Source: Phoronis australis
Lineage: Eukaryota; Phoronida; Phoronidae
Direction of reading: 5' to 3'
NCBI GenBank assembly: GCA_002633005.1
Contig: NMRA01000049.1
Coordinates: forward strand, 910,011 to 974,010
DNA: 64,000 bases
Shown here: positions 50,501 through 61,412 of the stretch, piece by piece
Numbering within the stretch: position 1 is the first letter of the stretch
How the letters are laid out: every line of letters begins with the position of its first letter
Position numbers and translations under genes: made by a program
The notes under the pieces: generated by a model
Database searches by the model: none
Seen by the model: only the letters and a program-made list of their open reading frames with translations
What the model was told of the DNA's origin: nothing

Positions 50501-53500
50501 GTCTTGTTCATTTAAACCAATTTGAAAGAGGTTATGTCATAAGGCCATGTCCTTAAAATGTTTTTGTTTCCCCTAACATTACCGTCTCATCTAAGCTGGG
50601 TTGGGTTTTGAAAAAAATCTTATGTCGGATTGCAAATCATGTTAGAGGTTTTGAGATTGAGATGCACTCGCAGTCTGTTCTTTTCTGGGAGGGAAAATTT
50701 TCATTTTATTTCATACTTCATGCAAAACGAATTGCTAAACTTGTCTCTTTATCCTTTTTATCCTTCTTCCCCACAAATACGCATATTTTATGACTTGTTG
50801 CTCAGTACAAAAATCTACAATTATATAGCTAACTTTACATGTCAATGCTTAACTCACTACAGCAGTGAATAACACCGCAAGGCTTAGTGTTTATTTATAC
50901 AGGTTTATTTAACACTGCAACATGTATCATTACGTACTTCCTGTGTTTCTAGCAAAAGAGGGATGGTACAAGAGGATAGAGAACAATGGTTGGCGCATGG
51001 TGTCTGACCGTCTCATCATGAATGCTATGAATGATCCACTGACGTACGAAAGTTCAAAGAAAACTGTGGATTTCCATCATAATAGGGTAGGTAGAATTTA
51101 GGGCTCTTTAGACAGTGATGGAATGAGGCACTTGATAGACCTTCTGTTATGAGCATGCTTAACATTGCAGTAAGACGTTTTGACTAGACTCTTCACATGC
51201 TAGTCTACCTTATCATTTCTTTAATTGTTTCACACCTTGGAAAATACTTCATAAGCGGTGATCAGGTGTCCAATGGAACCATGCCAATCCCCGAGCAACT
51301 GTACAATCTCATCTTTAGGCCTCCTCAAGGTCAAAACACTGAAGGGTCTTTTGACCAAGTGGTCTGTAGACTCAGTACATGCATGGTGGACTATAGGTTT
51401 GAAGGGCTTGTGATCCAGCAGTATAGTTCAATAAGTCAAACTTTGCTGAAGAATGTTTGTGAACTAGCGTGGTAGACCAGTAATTTGAAGGGACTATAGT
51501 TTAAATGGAACAGGGAAGAGTATTGGGGTTTAGGATTTTAACTTGTGAGATGCAGACTTTGATACTTTGGAAATTCACAGGTCAACAATTTCATCTTATG
51601 TACTTAAAATTTGATATTTGGGTTGGAGTTCAGTAGTTCCTGGAGTGTTTTTTTCAAATTTTCTTTGGTTTCCTGATTGAAATTTTGCTTAATAATATGG
51701 TAATTTCTCTAGATTACGACCGTAATTTAGCAATACCAGAACCTGGGTTTACGATTTTGTGGTGTTCATAAAAAAATTAATGCACTTGTTTTGATTTGAA
51801 AAGCAAGCAACGTTTCAAGTGTTTGCATGTTGTAAACATCCCGTTAAACGATATAAGAATTGATTTGGAGAAATCTTTGAATTTCTCTAAATTAATATCA
51901 TGTGGGTAACCTGACCATTCATCCGCATTTTCTTCTCACTAGGAGGCTTGTCACATAGTGTTTCGTACCCTCCATCATGGCTTCGTACCCTCCATCATGG
52001 CTTCGTACCCTCCATCATGGCTTCGTACCCTCCATCATGGTTGCTGAATGCAAATTAAAGAACTCTGTCAGTGTCAAGGAAACTAAACTGGCCGCTTATT
52101 CCAGTGTGCACTTTTAGGCTCTTGGAACAATAGAACATCATTGCAACATTTTATTATGTAACTTCTTTCTATTGCTTGTTTTAAATCAGTGATAATGTTG
52201 CGTTTCCTTTGACTGGTTCCCTTTTTAACGTATTTCAGTTACAAAGAAAAGAGGAGGTGCGAAAAAAGAAGAAACAAAAGAAAATAGAGTGGATGAAGAA
52301 AATGTATGTTGACACTGAGATTATTTTAATGGATGCTCATTTATCTGTGCATGATGCGCCACGGTACTCCGAGTATACTTAATGATGTGGCGTGGTACTC
52401 TGAGTATACTTAGTCATGTGCCATGGTACTGTGAGTATACTTAGTCATGTGCCATGGTACTCTGAGTATACTTAGTCATGTGCCATGGTACTGTGAGTAT
52501 ACTTAATCATGTGCTGCGGTACTCCGAGTATGCTAATGATGTGCCATGGTACTCCAAATATTTTAATGATGCACCATTGTGCTCTAATTTCTGTGGTTTC
52601 AAGGGTTTCCTAAAATGAGCAAGTACTAAACAAAGTACAGGGTTATATACGAAGTATGATAGTTTATCTCTGTCAGCATATTTTGGCTTATCTACAAAAG
52701 CTATTACGAATTGTGCTGTTGGCACCATAAATTTCCTGAACAACACAACATCAATATTGATCTTCATTCCATAACAATGTGTCCCTGGCACATTTTCTGT
52801 TTATGAGCCCCTTGTTTCCGAGGCAGGTTTCTATTTGGGGAGATGGGTAAAAGAATATGGTGTGTTTCCAAATATGAGGGGCTAACTATTTCGAATTTCT
52901 CGGTATTGCATCATTGTGAAAGAATTAGAGTGATGTGTAGTTCCTGCATCTTTTCATGAACAGCTTTAATTATTCTATGGAATAATGATAGTCTCTGATT
53001 GGTGACTTGTTTATATTGAGAAACGATTGATGAATATATCGCAATTAACAGGTATAAGGAGGGTATGTTGAAAGCTCGCTCAACGGACCCAGAGACCAAG
53101 ACACTAATAGATGGTGCTTCAGCTGGTATGGTGGCCACAGCTGATCACGAGGGCTATGAGGCTCTCGAGGAGTGGGAGGTGGATGAACTTCTGGACTGGA
53201 CAACCAGCCTCAACTTTGATGAGTATGATTTCACTGTTGTGTCATTTCTATGCACTCTGGGATGTATATGCTTAACCCTTTACTTGAAGGGGCTAGTGCT
53301 TTGAACTACCTTGCACAAAAATTTTTCAGTCAGATATCATGATATCATGTTTTTCAGTGCAAAGAACTAATTTGTAATGCATTCTGACTACCACCTCTCC
53401 CTTTTGAAAGATCCAGTCATGATAATATTTCAATTACCTATTCAAAGCAAACCAATTTATGCAATGTACCAAAAGCGAGATGGATTTGTCTATTTTCCAA

Positions 53501-53953
53501 AACTTCAGTGCATTTGCTTTAAATTTAATTATACTTTGATATCGATCTGGATCATAGGGGATAAATTAAAGTTCTGTATTGTAAGCATGTGTGCAAATCC
53601 ATCTCCATTGTCCTTTCCCTCAATTAAGTGGCATATTCATAGGCTTATTTCGTTTACTTGGAATTTAGCATTAATTTGGTAATTATTGACTGTTGATTTT
53701 GTTGTGCTTTATTAACGACTATTTCAGCATGTGATATATAAATTTCTAAATTCCTTGTTTCAGCTATCTTCTGGGTTGGAAAGAACTCGCAACCAGTTCT
53801 AGCTCTGGAGCCCGTGTTGATGAAAATCTCAAACTTCAGGCAAACGACCTTGACCCCTATGCTTTCACACTTTCAACGGCACCTACGCGACCAGAAACTC
53901 AGATATATTTGTCGCGACCCACAACAGTTGATGTGAATTTAACACAGTCATGA
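44463..53953 (+). CDS. MFI: C11orf65 / protein MFI orthologue, multi-exon gene (ten exons seen)
   Basis: Exons: 44463-44512, 44945-45033, 45572-45629, 47147-47377, 48303-48449, 49062-49215, 50953-51086, 52239-52303, 53052-53222, 53764-53953 (TGA). Every junction has GT/AG and compatible phase; 1,289 coding bases give about 429 residues plus any upstream exon. From the second IQ motif (AAVVIQRAWRKH) onward the product follows human C11orf65 closely: INPAEAKMLDAASGIHLRFRL, PPNIYYKIFTHRPVQDLCAN, GWYKRIENNGWRMVSD, a basic KKKKQKKIEWMKKM stretch, then EWEVDELLDWTTSLNFD and GWKELATS. Human MFI (about 313 residues) is reported to bind MFF and keep DNM1L off mitochondria, restraining fission; that role here is inferred from orthology. 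IQ motifs normally bind calmodulin-like proteins. This protein has an N-terminal extension with a first IQ-like motif (VIEIQRCWRGY). The C-terminal tail after the conserved tryptophan block is not one I can align. The start codon is uncertain. Confidence 0.93.
44945..45033 (+). CDS. MFI: MFI orthologue, exon b with first IQ-like motif
   Basis: Acceptor CCTCTTTCAG, donor GTCTGT. Encodes a basic lead-in and IEIQRCWRGYSWR, an IQ-type calmodulin-binding pattern (IQxxxRGxxxR-like). Ends two bases into an Arg codon completed by the next exon. Confidence 0.8.
45572..45629 (+). CDS. MFI: MFI orthologue, exon c
   Basis: Acceptor GTGTTTTGCAG, donor GTATGA. Encodes KKNSVILAPEPWPDKPSVK in phase with both neighbours. 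A short linker without a recognised domain. Confidence 0.75.
46000..46930 (+). repeat. Dispersed family C units in an MFI intron
   Basis: Repeated phrases: CTGCGCCACATAGTGGCCAT, CTGTGCCATCCAATGGCCAT, CACACCATCTTATGGTCATT, each about 320-430 bp apart. Fills the intron between exons c and d. Confidence 0.6.
47147..47377 (+). CDS. MFI: MFI orthologue, exon d with second IQ motif
   Basis: Acceptor GGTTTCCAG, donor GTGAGT; 77 codons, phase 0 on both sides. Starts SLGRLHLERQFFDYLLEQ and ends in NAAVVIQRAWRKHI, which corresponds to the IQ segment at the very N-terminus of human C11orf65. The roughly 60 residues before it are extra relative to the human protein as I recall it. Confidence 0.92.
48303..48449 (+). 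CDS. MFI: MFI orthologue, exon e
   Basis: Acceptor TTTGTTTCTAG. The donor GT at 48450 (GGT|GTAAGT) rather than 48448 is chosen because it alone keeps frame with the next exon. Encodes FKYYKELINFKSRGDP and the conserved INPAEAKMLDAASGIHLRFRL block. Confidence 0.95.
49062..49215 (+). CDS. MFI: MFI orthologue, exon f
   Basis: Acceptor TTCCCTTTCAG, donor GTACGT, leaving one base. Encodes DKFPPNIYYKIFTHRPVQDL and CANSP, among the most conserved parts of the family, then a variable basic stretch. Confidence 0.96.
50095..50215 (+). repeat. Family C fragment in an MFI intron
   Basis: TGTACTATTGTTTTGCCCC and TTGGCCATTTTAATTGCC resemble family C; short and weak. Confidence 0.3.
50953..51086 (+). CDS. 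MFI: MFI orthologue, exon g
   Basis: Acceptor GTGTTTCTAG, donor GTAGGT. Encodes GWYKRIENNGWRMVSDR, matching the human GWYHRIENNGWR block, then a less conserved tail ending DFHHNR. Confidence 0.95.
51961..52040. repeat. 20-bp minisatellite, four copies, MFI intron
   Basis: Unit CTTCGTACCCTCCATCATGG, essentially identical copies; the first base of the first copy differs. Confidence 0.95.
52239..52303 (+). CDS. MFI: MFI orthologue, exon h
   Basis: Acceptor CGTATTTCAG, donor GTATGT splitting a Met codon. Encodes a lysine-rich helix ending KKQKKIEWMKKM, matching the human RKIEWM segment. A 31-bp minisatellite begins about 50 bp after the donor. Confidence 0.93.
52355..52580. repeat. 31-bp minisatellite, about seven copies, MFI intron
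   Basis: Units built on GCCATGGTACTCTGAGTATA then CTTAGTCATGT; outer copies are degenerate, central ones nearly identical. Confidence 0.92.
53052..53222 (+). CDS. MFI: MFI orthologue, exon i
   Basis: Acceptor CAATTAACAG, donor GTATGA. Encodes YKEGMLKARSTDPETKTLI and the acidic EEWEVDELLDWTTSLNFD block, the clearest C-terminal signature of the family. Confidence 0.96.
53764..53953 (+). CDS. MFI: MFI orthologue, terminal exon j
   Basis: Acceptor CCTTGTTTCAG; begins YLLGWKELATSSSSG, matching the human SWKEIATSNSS, then a tail of about 50 residues ending VDVNLTQS and TGA at 53951-53953. The tail differs from the human one. Confidence 0.93.
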
Positions 53954-54087
53954 TGGTGTGAATTACAGGAAGTTTTGCCCTTGCCAATACAAGACACTTT
54001 TAGAGGGTGGCGTGTCACCAACTGTCTGTTCTGTGATAGGCCCCAGCACAAAATGTACCCTGTACCCCTGACCCAGTGTCTATCACC

Positions 54088-54537
54088 AATAAAATGTATC
54101 CTGCTCTGTTTTTTATGGTATCGGTGACTGTATTGTACAATTTTCAGCCAAAATGTTCCCTGCTGGACTATTTGAGTAGGGTAATTTTTAGCATGTGGTT
54201 TCTTGGCCTGTTTTTGCGAGACCAGAATCCATTAGTTTGCAACACTAAGTGTTCACATGTAATTTGATTACTGTCACTATACTCTCTCCTGTCAGTTGTA
54301 AACCTAGATATCTGCTGCTCAGTGGATGCTTTTTACAGAGATATTGCACTATATCCCCATTCTCTAGTGAATTGTTGTACACCCTAAGTCAGCATTGAAT
54401 TCCCAGATGTTTCCATGAAATGTCAGATGCTTATACCTGTGCTGGAGGTGCCAGTTTCACCTGCATTCCACGGAGGAGCTCTTGTTTCTGTGATAATCTA
54501 TTATAGACACATTAAGTCTTTATTTTAGTTAAATAAA
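54088..54537 (+). terminator. PolyA signals and 3' UTR region of the MFI orthologue
   Basis: AATAAA hexamers lie at 54088-54093 and 54532-54537, 135 and 580 bp after the stop codon; a further one is near 54664. Which is used cannot be told from sequence. Confidence 0.5.
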
Positions 54538-54539
54538 TT

Positions 54540-56005
54540 GGCAATCAAAAGATTTTAATAAGATTTAGTTGTTTAATTTCAGATCTTCTACTTTTTGGTC
54601 ACTTATACTGGAAACGTTTCAAGGTACTAATGGATACTGGAATTACCTTTGATTCATTTTTTTAAATAAATATTTTTTAAGTATTGATTGTTGGCTTCAT
54701 GCTTAAAACTACTGGTACATATTTTAAAACCCATCATGATCACCGAATGAAAATTATGTCCTAACGTCGAGTGAAGTATGAGGGTTTTTCATGTGAGGAG
54801 GGTAGTAGTTTACATCCCCGATTGCAGTCCAGGTTTGGTCCGCTTCCTTCAGCTTCGCATACCCCACCCCTCCCCCCTCTTCCAATCACATGCTGGGTAG
54901 GGGCATGCAAGCAATAGTCCCTAGGGACGATAATCCGAAAAGTGATGACCCTTCGGTATCTGGAGGCGCGGCAGGTTGAAACTCATTTTGGGTATTGATA
55001 GTGAAGGTGTTGTAAATTGAAATGGGAAAATTACTGCAATATCTCCCTTACAAAATAAGATTTTTACAGAGAAAAGCCACGAGACACTGATAACAAACAC
55101 CTGGGCATGGTTTTTGAGCACATCCGCATTTCCCAAAAAGATAGATTTCTGAAAATGAACAAAAAATCTAATTTTGTGACTAGTGCCAGCGTTCAAGGTA
55201 GTTTCTTAGGCTATGTTTTTTTACTCTTATTTTAATGCTGTCTTCACATTCTCGGATTTTTTACGCGGAGTCCTTACATATCGCCAAACCGTAACCAATC
55301 GCAAGTATCCATAAATAATTTGTCTCTAAACAACTAGCAGACACTCTTAAAGATCCGTGAAAGGAGAGGCCATTTTGACATGTCAAAAATCTAGGATCGT
55401 CCACGCATTGATTTTTCCGTAAATAACACGCAAATTACTAAAAACCGCTCGCGAAAACACGTAACCATTTGAAAACTGCTCTTATGAATCCGTGGTAAAT
55501 GACTCTTACCAATTCGTAGCAAACTTTGTAAGGACTTTTCAAATTTTGCTTCTAAGTTTTAAGGGTTTTCGTGGTTACGGGACACTAATTTGTTTCAGAA
55601 AATTGGGTGGGAAAGTCTTTTTCAATATCCTGTTAGTAGGCTAAAACCAAATTTGGTTTTGTTTTATTAAATACTTTCAAACCTAAAATTTAAAAATACT
55701 ATTGTCGTCACGACCCGTGTGTTTATGATGGGCCTTATTGTCTAGCGATAACATCAGCAGACTGGGGCGATGTAATTAACTCTACAACAACACGGTGTCT
55801 TTGATCAATGCCGCCAGATTTTGAGGTACGCAAACCGGCGGTCGAGTTGCTGAATTTCGACCGGTGAGGGCCGGTGTCAACGTAGGATTCTTTTGTTGTC
55901 GGACTTCAGATATGCCTTGAGTGGTTAGAGTCCAATATTCCGAAAACCAGCTGAGTGCGATAAAGTGCAGCGCTACAGTTTTCAAAATGTATCGGTGAGT
56001 TTCGT
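54540..56005. other. Intergenic stretch between MFI orthologue and duplication
   Basis: No gene seen. A 91-codon minus-strand frame at 54921-55196 has no recognisable domain. Confidence 0.4.
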
Positions 56006-56010
56006 AGAAT

Positions 56011-57783
56011 GCCGACAATAATATTGGCTCAGTTCCGCTTGATCAGTAGAACTTCGGACTAGGGCACCTTCGGACTTGTCAGAGCTTTTCCTTTTTGTAG
56101 TGTACGTGTTGCCTTGCATTTTCTTTTCCTTTAAAAACAGGCTTTGATCGAATACTAACTGCACTTCTCCTAAATATATCTGTAGGACTAAAATCAGCAT
56201 GATTTAAGTTTATGAACCCGCCTAGCTTAGCAATGTTCGTGGTGTATGCGATTATGAAGCGATCTAGTTAAAATTTAGTGAAAATCGACTTATTTTCATG
56301 GATGCGATTTTTGAATAATCAAAACTTTAGTGCTGGTGCTATTTTTTGATTTGCCTTGGTCACGTGAGACTTCCGACGCTGATCCGATATCTTTTACAAT
56401 TTGCAGCTGAAAAAATGGTCTTGTGAGGGCGATTCGGAAATTATGAGACGGAGCGCCAGCTGCAATCGTCGGTGAAAGGAAATCACCAACCGGTGCGCAG
56501 TTGATGCGATAGAAAGCGCAAGGCATCGGAGGTGAACCATAGATTGGCAGTGGTCCTAACGTGATAAATTTTCGGTCTTGACTTGTTAAAATTTGGTCCT
56601 TACGTGATAAATTATAAGTCCTAGCGTAATAAATTCTGGCTCTGAGCTGATTTTTGGTCCCGGCCTACGGAGTTTTTAATTCTTGAACAGAAAACATTGG
56701 TCCTGGAATGTTTTCCGTTTGGCTTTTTTGTACCTTATAGGCTGCAGTTTTGTGCAATGTATTTCCCGCACAAACCATATTTTAGAAAAAATGTTACTAT
56801 TTAGGTTGTGTCATCAAACTTTGAGGCTCTGTGGATAGTCACTGGCATCTCCATCGCATCAGCCGTTCATTTAGTTCATCGCTTTACAAACCTTAGNGCC
56901 GACAATAATATTGGCTCAGTTCCGCTTGATCAGTAGAACTTCGGACTAGGGCACCTTCGGACTTGTCAGAGCTTTTCCCTTTTGTAGTGTACGTGTTGCC
57001 TTGCATTTTCTTTTCCTTTAAAAACAGGCTTTGATCGAATACTAACTGCACCTCTCCTAAATATATCTGTAGAACTAAAATCAGCATGATTTAAGTTTAT
57101 GAACCCGCCTAGCTTAGCAATGTTCGTGGTGTATGCGATTATGAAGCGATCTAGTTAAAATTTAGTGAAAATCGACTTATTTTCATGGATGCGATTTTTG
57201 AGTTCTCAAAACTTTAGTGCTGGTGCTATTTTTTGATATGCCTTGGTCACGTGAGACTTCCGACGCTGATCCGATATTTTTTACAATTTGCAGCTGAAAA
57301 AATGGTCTTGTGAGGGCGATTCGGAAATTATGAGACGGAGCGCCAGCTGCAATCGTCGTTGAAAGGAAATCATCAACCGGTGCGCAGTTGATGCGATAGA
57401 AAGCGCAAGGCATCGGAGATGAACCATAGATTGGCAGTGGTCCTAACGTGATAAATTTTCGGTCTTGACTTGTTAAAATTTGGTCCTTGCGTGATAAATT
57501 ATAAGTCCTAGCGTAATAAATTCTGGCTCTGAGCTGATTTTTGGTCCCGGCCTACGGAGTTTTTAATTCTTGAACAGAAAACATTGGTCCTGGAATGTTT
57601 TCCGTTTGGCTTTTTTGTAGCTTATAGGCTGCAGTTTGGTGCAATGTATTTCCCGCACAAACCATATTTTAGAAAAAATGTTACTATTTAGGTTGTGTCA
57701 TCAAACTTTGAGGCTCTGTGGATAGTCACTGGCATCTCCATCGCATCAGCCGTTCATTTAGTTCATCGCTTTACAAACCTTAG
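56011..57783. repeat. 886-bp tandem duplication with N at the junction
   Basis: 56011-56896 and 56898-57783 are the same length, differ by about fourteen substitutions and no indels, and are separated only by an N at 56897. The identical minus-strand frames in both copies are shadows. More likely two alleles left side by side by assembly than a true duplication. Confidence 0.9.
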
Positions 57784-58561
57784 ATCAGGTACACCCGCTG
57801 ATTGGCTAACATGTGCAGAAACTGCAGTCATATACGTGTTTTCAAGATTAGATGCTCGTTCACTTAGAACTTTAGGCTCACTCAAGCATGCTATTTTGTG
57901 ATCTGAGTAAAACTAGAACAGAGGCTTACTATCTGCAAACTAAGTCAGACAGATACTGTAGTTTTTCGATACACAACGAATTTTTTCAATAAAAATCCTA
58001 CAAAAGTAATACGACCGTTTTGCATAAATTTGAGAGTAGTTTGAACGAGTTCGGAATTCCATGTTTATTCCAATACTCCCAAGTTCACACATGACAAACC
58101 AATAAGCCCGAGACAATCTCAGCGTTTTGCAGGCGTGCTTTTGACAATGTGTAAACTGGTTCCCGGGCCTCACACTCTGACGTCACGGATAGCGCCTAGA
58201 GGGTTTTGTGCACGTGACGGCGTTCTCCCGTTCAGTGGTTTTACCAGACGTGCGTGGAGGGTTGTGAGCGTGTGATAACATCTAGGCTGATTGTTAACTT
58301 CAAGCACAGTGTTTTGTCTGGTATGACAACAGGCAGCCCAATTATCTACCAGGCTTATAAGACCACGTTTGAACACTGTCAAAGCCCAGAGCAAACTGGT
58401 AGGCCTATATGTTCAGAAAGAATAGATTGTCGTAACTTCGGTTGTATTTGGGCGATTTTTTGCGATTCAAAAATTAAACATGATCAGCATTTGACGAAAA
58501 ATTCTGAAATGCTATTGGTTTATGTTCAAACATGTTATAACTTAACTTTTATTTTTAACAG

Positions 58562-58762
58562 CACAACCCAGTCAGGCTAGATATGATCGTATTGGAGATT
58601 AGAGCAATTATCGAACAAAAGAGAGCTGGCCTTCCAACTATAAATGGAAGAAAGAAGTTAATCAGTCGTGTAAGATATTGGCTACAGGGGTATACTTCCC
58701 AATTTGTTGTTGGGCTATAGAATCGAACAAGCTGGGAGCAACGGAAGACGCCGTAATCGGAG
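58562..58762 (+). pseudogene. Family F repeat with SAP-like peptide, copy 2
   Basis: After an acceptor-like TTTTTAACAG, one frame runs about 51 codons (58562-58714) to TAG. It contains LEIRAIIEQKRAGLPTING, then RKKLISRVRYW, which fits the SAP DNA-binding motif (two helices around GLP-x-x-G-x-K). SAP domains occur in chromatin proteins and also in transposon proteins. Repeat status (copy at 11.5 k) favours a mobile-element remnant. No longer protein can be built. Downstream similarity to copy 1 continues past the stop codon. Confidence 0.4.
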
Positions 58763-59209
58763 GAGACTAAAACTGATGTCAGTGCAGCATGCGGCCACTG
58801 AAATGTTTAGTGCGTTCTCACGTAGTTGACAAGCTCGATCAAAATTTTACTGATATATGAGCTTTGAAAACATAATGCCTCAAGGAAATGTATTTTGCAC
58901 TGATCTTCATATAACTATAGCTGGCAGTCATGGTATTGGGCGCTGATGCCCTCACCGATGTACCGCCGGGTACCACCGACACTTGCGTAACACGGCAACT
59001 GACGAACGAGCATGTTTTCAAGTGAACTGGGACTACGAAACACGTTGATTTTTTTTAATGGGAGCCCTCCACTGAGAGTCACGGTGCTGCTTTCTCCACA
59101 GCGGCAGGCCGGGCCCCCAGAGCGCCTTGGCGAAAGTTCTTTCTTTAGTTCTTATCCATCGGATCAGCGAGTCTTCTTTTCTCGACTGCTTACGTCGTAC
59201 GTAAGCTCA

Positions 59210-59281
59210 CGCCTGAAGGTCTCTTACCTCTATGGCCATCGGCTTCGCCTGAAGGTCTCTTACCTCTATGGCCATCGGCTT
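59210..59281. repeat. 36-bp tandem duplication
   Basis: CGCCTGAAGGTCTCTTACCT ... CATCGGCTT occurs twice without a mismatch at 59210-59245 and 59246-59281. Confidence 0.95.
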
Positions 59282-59959
59282 CTCACGTCACTGTTTCAAC
59301 TAAGTTGGAGCTAGGGCTGGGGCCTACCTTGCCCAGTCCCCGCCCACTGAATCCCAAGTGGGCGGTGCTCGCCCGACTATCCAGATATATGACGTAGCAC
59401 CACAACATTCTAGCTAAAGCATTAGACAGAACCATAATTTCAAAAATTTTCAATTGGAGTTGGGGTCGAACTCTAACTTCTTCTGAACGTACGTATGACG
59501 CGTGACTATGAGGTCGCGCGGGCGGGCTCACCATGTGCTGCATAACGTGATGACCCCGAGCTTCTAGAGAGTAAGCACCGACGATAAGGATCCCCAGTTG
59601 GAAGCTTCAAGGACATAATCCTGAATTCTGTTGGTGTTTTCTGTTGCCGCAAAATGCTTAGTCGTTGAATGGCCATCGGCGATAAACTTGGACCCCATTC
59701 GGCCCTATTTGTTTCATTATCACTAGAAAACAGCGGTTTTTAGTGGATTGAATCTAATCCAGACATCAATGTAGTTCATTGTTGGGTTATTTCAATTTAC
59801 AAACTCAATTTGTAAATATCTTTTTAATTTAATTTAACTTAATTTCACTGATTTAATTTGTTTAATTCATGCAGTTTATTGCTCTACGGAGGACCATGTG
59901 GTATATTTGCCTTTGGCTAAAGCATGTTTTAAATCGTATTGACTTTTATCCTGTACAAA

Positions 59960-60026
59960 TAAAGTTTATTATTATTTTTATTGTTATTGTTGTTTTTATT
60001 ATTATTCTTGTTGTTGTTATTATCAG
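59960..60026. repeat. ATT/GTT-rich low-complexity tract
   Basis: Impure trinucleotide repeat of ATT and GTT. The frame over it is low complexity. Confidence 0.8.
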
Positions 60027-60561
60027 CCGTTCGAGTGAATTGTGTACGCATCACATGCCCGCGCAGTTGGCTTTAAAGACCTTTAGCGTCACCTATCGAC
60101 AATCAGTGAAGACTTAAATTTCGCGCGTAGGCCTACATTATCCTTCTGTTGATATCACGTTAGTAAAAGCTTTAGTAACGGCACTCTGGAGGGTGCAGTA
60201 GAGGATATGAAGTCCACTCATTGTATAGACACAAGTTTAGCGTTTCTCTGTCTTAGGAATATATCAGTTCTCATACAAATGTCATCAGTCACAGTTCGAT
60301 AGCATACGGCTGCGTAGCAACTATGCTGGGGGTATAAAGCATTTCCGGAAAATCACACTATTACTGTATTTGCACAGAAATGTAAATCCACGTTTTCTCG
60401 CAATATTTCTACACTAGCCTGAGAACTTGGTATGACATGTAACATTTGCATATTTTTCATTTAATAAAAAAGACATTGACCTTACAAACGAAGATTGCGG
60501 AGAAGAGTATTGGCCGTGGAATAATCTCATACCATGTGAGACGGCTCTTGGGAAAATAAAG

Positions 60562-60891
60562 ATGGCGGAATTGGAAAGCAGTCTAACAGCCATGGACTGG
60601 CTCCCCCGACTAAACGTTCGGGGGGCAATGCGAGGAGGAACTGCAACTGTTGAAAACAACAAGACCGCTGGAGGAGTCGTGCCTATCAGAAAACCTCCTA
60701 ACTCACCGCTTGATACGTCTGCAACGTTGGACCAGGACGAACCAAAGGATGGCAAGCCGCCGTATTCGTACGCAAATCTCATCACCTTTGCTATTAACAG
60801 TACACCAAAGAAAAAAATGACTTTAAGTGAAATATACCAATGGATTTGTGACAATTTTCCGTATTATAGAGATGCCGGCAATGGTTGGAAA
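60562..60891 (+). CDS. FOXJ3: FoxJ2/FoxJ3-type forkhead transcription factor, first coding exon (gene continues beyond the window)
   Basis: The ATG sits in strong context (AAAGATGGCGG). 110 codons run to a GTGAGT donor at 60892. Residues 1-20 ([20 protein letters not shown]) match the conserved N-terminus of vertebrate FOXJ2/FOXJ3; residues 56-62 (LDQDEPK) and the forkhead domain from residue 63 ([38 protein letters not shown]) follow. The exon ends at GNGWK, just before the recognition helix (NSIRHNLS in the family), the intron position I recall for FoxJ2/3 genes. The DNA-binding domain is therefore incomplete here, and I find no NSIRHNL-encoding exon before base 64,000. Family role: nuclear sequence-specific transcription factor. 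It is probably the single invertebrate orthologue of both FOXJ2 and FOXJ3, so the symbol is approximate. Upstream sequence shows no TATA box I trust. Confidence 0.93.
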
Positions 60892-61017
60892 GTGAGTAAA
60901 TTGTGACATAGCTAAAATGCAATCGGTGGAGCACGTTCGCTGCTGTTGACAATTGACAGGGTAGACAATGTCAATCACTCAATGACTATCGTCTCTACCG
61001 CCAGTAGTAGAGACGAT

Positions 61018-61412
61018 GGAGCTCCTATAGGAGCTTCATACGCCAGAGGCTTTTCGGCGAATTTGCCTCGCATTGACTAAAACATCAGAGTCACTTTGTT
61101 ATAAATTTATACCTTTTGCGCCTAGAGGGACTGATCCTTAGGAGGCTGTCGATGTATTTAATTTCTTCCAACTCGACGAAATACTCCCAGCATTATCAAA
61201 CTTTTTCTTGGAGCAATCCCTCGTTCAGTACCCAAAATCGGTAACTCGCCATTTTTTTACACTGTGCCCGGCAGTATCCCCTAGCGTGCGCAGTGTGAAA
61301 ACAGCGAGGTGTCCCTCTAAGCGCAAAAGGTATTTATTACAATGTGACTTTGATGTTTAAGTCAGTGCGAGGCATAATTCGCCGAAAAGCTTCCTGCGTA
61401 TGAAGCTCCTGT
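61018..61412. mobile_element. Foldback MITE family H, copy 2, in FoxJ intron 1
   Basis: AGCTCCTATAGGAGCTTCAT at the left and GTATGAAGCTCCTGTAGCAG at the right are inverted ends. The interior matches copy 1 (AAAACATCA, TTAGGAGGCTGT, GGTAACTCGCCATTTTT). Weaker inverted similarity continues outward to about 60960 and 61470, so the true ends may lie further out. Confidence 0.75.

Noticed and set aside
56296-57413. Pair of near-identical 76-codon minus-strand frames
   Set aside because: Both lie in the probable false duplication; no domain, and substitutions are not biased to silent sites as far as I can see.
60414-60854. 146-codon minus-strand frame
   Set aside because: Antisense of the FoxJ exon.
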